A DNA stretch of 7,796 nucleotides from Desulfobulbus sp. (lineage in GTDB: Bacteria > Desulfobacterota > Desulfobulbia > Desulfobulbales > Desulfobulbaceae), in the NCBI GenBank assembly GCA_030600525.1, contig JAUVLX010000162.1, positions 1 to 7,796 of the forward strand, read 5' to 3'. Shown in pieces: positions 5,664-7,796 of this stretch. Each line of letters opens with the position of its first letter. Within the stretch, counting starts at the first letter, position 1. The position numbers were made by a program, and so were the translations under genes. Below the pieces are notes generated by a model, which saw only the letters and a program-made list of their open reading frames with translations, did no database searches and was not told the origin of the DNA.

Positions 5664-7796
5664 ATGTCATTAAGAATTAATACAAATATTGCGGCGTTAA
5701 GCGCCCATAAAAACATGATCAGAAACGACAACAGCCTTTCAGCTTCGCTGGAAAAGTTGTCGTCCGGTTTACGCATCAACAAGGCGGCAGATGACGCTTC
5801 CGGTATGGCCATTGCCGATTCACTGCGTTCCCAGGGCCTGGGCCTTGGCCAGGCAATCAGGAATGCCAATGATGGTATTTCCATGGTGCAGACCGCGGAT
5901 GGCGCTCTTGATGAGTCCATCAAAATTGTCAACTCCATTAAAACCAAGGCCATTCAGGCGGCCCAGGATGGTCAGACCACTGAGTCCAGGAAGGCAATTC
6001 AAGCGGATGTGAATAAGCTCCTCGAAGAGCTTGATATGATTGCCAAGACCACTTCTTTTAACAACCAGAAGCTTCTCTCTGGAAATTTTATTAACAAAAA
6101 ATTCCAGGTTGGCTCCTACTCGGGAGAAACGGTTAGTATATCCATCGGTTCAGCCGAGTCGACAAAAATCGGCCATATTTCAACTTCAACCCTGACTTTT
6201 GCAGATGCCGGCACAGCTGCACTGTCCGTTTATAGTAATCTGCAAAATCAGACCTATACTCTTAATACTGTAGAAGTGGCTTATGATAACACCATGGAAA
6301 ACAGCCTGGGCGCTGTTGCTGATGCCATTAATAAGTTAAGCGATCTCCTTGGTATTACGGCTGATGCAAACGTGAGTTCAAAAACCACCGGCAATATAGT
6401 TGCCGGCACAACGGATTCTACTTTTGCCATTAATGGTGTAACCATTGGTGAGTTGACAGTGCAGCAGAATGATGCCGATGGCGCCCTTGTGGCATCCATC
6501 AACCAGAAGACGGATCAGCATGGTGTTTATGCCTCTGTGGATCAGGAAGGAAAGTTAACCCTGACCTCCATTGATAATCGGGCTATTGAAGTAACCCAGG
6601 AAACAGACACCAGCGCAATATTGGGTGGTACTACGTCCATGTCGACTTTGGGTGAGATTGTTCTTACCCAGCATGGTACCAGTGAAATCGTTGTGAATAA
6701 CAGGTCCGGCGGTATGGCCGTGGCCCTTGCTGATAATTCGCTGGAAACAACCGGGGTGATTGCTACGACAATTGAATCTAGTCTTGCTTCCGGTTCAACA
6801 ATTATAGCTGGTTCAACCATTGCCGGTGGCAGTACCCTGGCCGTTGCAGCTAATGTGGCGACATCAGGGGATGTTTATACGACTGGTAGCAGTGCTATGG
6901 GTGGTGGTACTCAGTTGAGTTCTGGATCCATTGTTAACTCAGGGACAACTCTTTCTGGCGACCTTGTCGGAGTTGGTGCTGTGGCTGGAACAGGGACCCT
7001 TGGCAGTGCAAGTACACTTATAGCCCTTTCAACTATCGGGGCTGGGACAACTCTTCATACTACCGCGAATGTAGCCGTGAATGCCAATACTGCGGCTACA
7101 GTTGGTGTTTCAACATTGGCTCAACTTTCCTTTATAGAAGCCACTGGTTCAACTCTGGCAGTAGGGAGTACTTTTTTAAACGCCGATCTTACGTCGGGTG
7201 GTCTGGCTACCGGAGCAGGTGTTGCTTCGGGTCTTTATTTTAGGATTTCAACGGCTGCGACTGTGACTAATGATACAACTTTGACTAATGGCAGTGCAAC
7301 ATTAGCTGCAGGTTCTGTGCTTGCGGCAACCTCTACACTGGCAACAGGCTCCACCGTGGGAGCCGATATTGTCTCAACAAATGCTATTACTACTACTGCT
7401 GATATGACCCTGACAGCCGGTTTTAATGCCATAACTCTTAGTACTTTCGCATCTGGTACTAACCTTACGGGTGCTGCCTTGACTGCAAATGCAAATTCTA
7501 CTCAGGATGGTGATTTTACCTTAACGGCTGGTTCCACTGTTTTTGATGGATCAACTTTGGCAGATGGGACCACACTTTCGAATGATTGGATGAATGTCGG
7601 TGCAATTGCTGTCAGCGGCGGAAGTATGACGCTTGCTGCGGGGTCTTCCCTTGTTACAGGAGCCATCTTTGCGGAAGGGTCTTCCCTCGGCGGAACAGTG
7701 ACGACTGTCAATGCTGAACTTGTTGACGCCAATACGGATATGCTTGTTGCTGGAGGTTCGACTCTGGCTACCGGTACCCTTATCACGGCCGGCACC
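5664..7796 (+). CDS. fliC: Flagellin with long hexapeptide-repeat insert (3' end outside window)
   Basis: Filament subunit exported by the flagellar type III system. The frame is open for 711 codons with no stop and runs off the right edge, so the C-terminal D1/D0 helices are not visible. Residues 1-140 are a canonical flagellin N-terminus (MSLRINTNIAALSAHKN, SSGLRINKAADDASGMAI, TTSFNNQKLLSGNF at 129-142). FQVGSYSGETVSISIGSAES (147-166) also resembles Campylobacter FlaA/FlaB. A Flagellin_IN-like motif lies at about 253-311 (FAINGVTI to LTLTSIDNRAIEV), with a looser one at about 197-240. From about 373 onward the protein is a Ser/Thr/Gly/Ala-rich hexad repeat. No Cys or Pro occurs in the visible protein and no Lys after 297. 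A strong Shine-Dalgarno and a sigma-28-like promoter precede it. The insert is probably surface-exposed and a glycosylation target of the neighbouring Maf-like protein; this is inference. Confidence 0.95.
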   Translation, partial: MSLRINTNIAALSAHKNMIRNDNSLSASLEKLSSGLRINKAADDASGMAIADSLRSQGLGLGQAIRNANDGISMVQTADGALDESIKIVNSIKTKAIQAAQDGQTTESRKAIQADVNKLLEELDMIAKTTSFNNQKLLSGNFINKKFQVGSYSGETVSISIGSAESTKIGHISTSTLTFADAGTAALSVYSNLQNQTYTLNTVEVAYDNTMENSLGAVADAINKLSDLLGITADANVSSKTTGNIVAGTTDSTFAINGVTIGELTVQQNDADGALVASINQKTDQHGVYASVDQEGKLTLTSIDNRAIEVTQETDTSAILGGTTSMSTLGEIVLTQHGTSEIVVNNRSGGMAVALADNSLETTGVIATTIESSLASGSTIIAGSTIAGGSTLAVAANVATSGDVYTTGSSAMGGGTQLSSGSIVNSGTTLSGDLVGVGAVAGTGTLGSASTLIALSTIGAGTTLHTTANVAVNANTAATVGVSTLAQLSFIEATGSTLAVGSTFLNADLTSGGLATGAGVASGLYFRISTAATVTNDTTLTNGSATLAAGSVLAATSTLATGSTVGADIVSTNAITTTADMTLTAGFNAITLSTFASGTNLTGAALTANANSTQDGDFTLTAGSTVFDGSTLADGTTLSNDWMNVGAIAVSGGSMTLAAGSSLVTGAIFAEGSSLGGTVTTVNAELVDANTDMLVAGGSTLATGTLITAGT
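6780..7796 (+). repeat. Hexapeptide (18-bp) repeat region in flagellin variable domain
   Basis: Residues 373-711 follow a degenerate six-residue unit, roughly [LIV]-A-x-G-[ST]-T. Hydrophobic residues recur every sixth position at 380-404 (I, I, L, V, V), at 440-488 (V, L, L, I, L, V, T, V, L), at 547-565 (L, L, L, V) and at 620-638 (L, V, L, L). The first, second and fourth blocks share one register. In the DNA, GGTTCAAC recurs exactly 18 bp apart (6792 and 6810), and GGTTCAACTCTGGC at 7146 recurs at 7755 with one change. The pattern is compatible with the [LIV]-[GAED]-x-x-[STAV]-x hexapeptide of left-handed beta-helices. The repeat continues to the window edge, so its full length is unknown. 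Confidence 0.8.

Noticed and set aside
6281..7795. Four minus-strand open frames (6281-6502, 6542-6820, 7235-7432, 7502-7795) opposite the flagellin
   Set aside because: They lie wholly antisense to an unbroken flagellin frame. Their Val/Ala/Ser-rich composition is the mirror of the Thr/Ala/Gly hexads, and no ribosome sites or family motifs are visible.
6780..7796. Flagellinolysin-type protease insert, or an adhesin/autotransporter fused to flagellin
   Set aside because: No HExxH zinc-protease motif is seen in the insert, and the N-terminus is a canonical flagellin with no signal peptide or beta-barrel signature in the visible part.
6780..7796. CRISPR or simple satellite array
   Set aside because: The 18-bp repetition is degenerate, has no constant repeat or unique spacers, and keeps an open frame; it is protein-level repetition.

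Overview
The window looks like a flagellar glycosylation locus from a Gram-negative, motile bacterium. The flagellin N-terminus resembles the Campylobacter FlaA/FlaB type. The mix of a long TPR-tailed Maf protein, LegB/LegC enzymes and moderate GC suggests a sulfate-reducer-like member of the Desulfobacterota (former Deltaproteobacteria). This taxonomic reading comes from remembered family resemblance, not a search.

Layout: bases 1-5108 hold three minus-strand genes packed as one operon, in transcription order maf-like gene (2181-5108), legB-type dehydratase (1160-2152) and legC-type aminotransferase (1-1167). The maf-legB gap is 28 bp, and legB and legC overlap by 8 bp. The legC stop codon occupies bases 1-3, so any further legionaminic-acid genes would lie to the left of the window. 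Bases 5109-5663 form a divergent intergenic region. It contains two GC-rich palindromes near the maf start, a candidate sigma-28 promoter facing right, and a structured flagellin leader with possible CsrA sites. From 5664 to the right edge runs one open flagellin reading frame of 711 codons, cut off by the window end.

How the genes fit together: LegB and LegC catalyse the first two sugar-modifying steps (4,6-dehydration, then C4 amination) toward a nonulosonic acid of the legionaminic type. Maf proteins transfer such sugars onto Ser/Thr residues of flagellin in the cytoplasm before export. The neighbouring flagellin carries an unusually long surface insert, 31% Ser+Thr over its last 341 visible residues, built on a six-residue repeat that resembles a beta-solenoid. 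The enzymes and their probable substrate thus sit side by side.

The most unusual element is the flagellin insert. It has a hexapeptide periodicity with hydrophobic residues every sixth position, no lysine, no proline and no cysteine. The second is the long TPR array fused to the Maf glycosyltransferase, which could be a substrate-recognition module.
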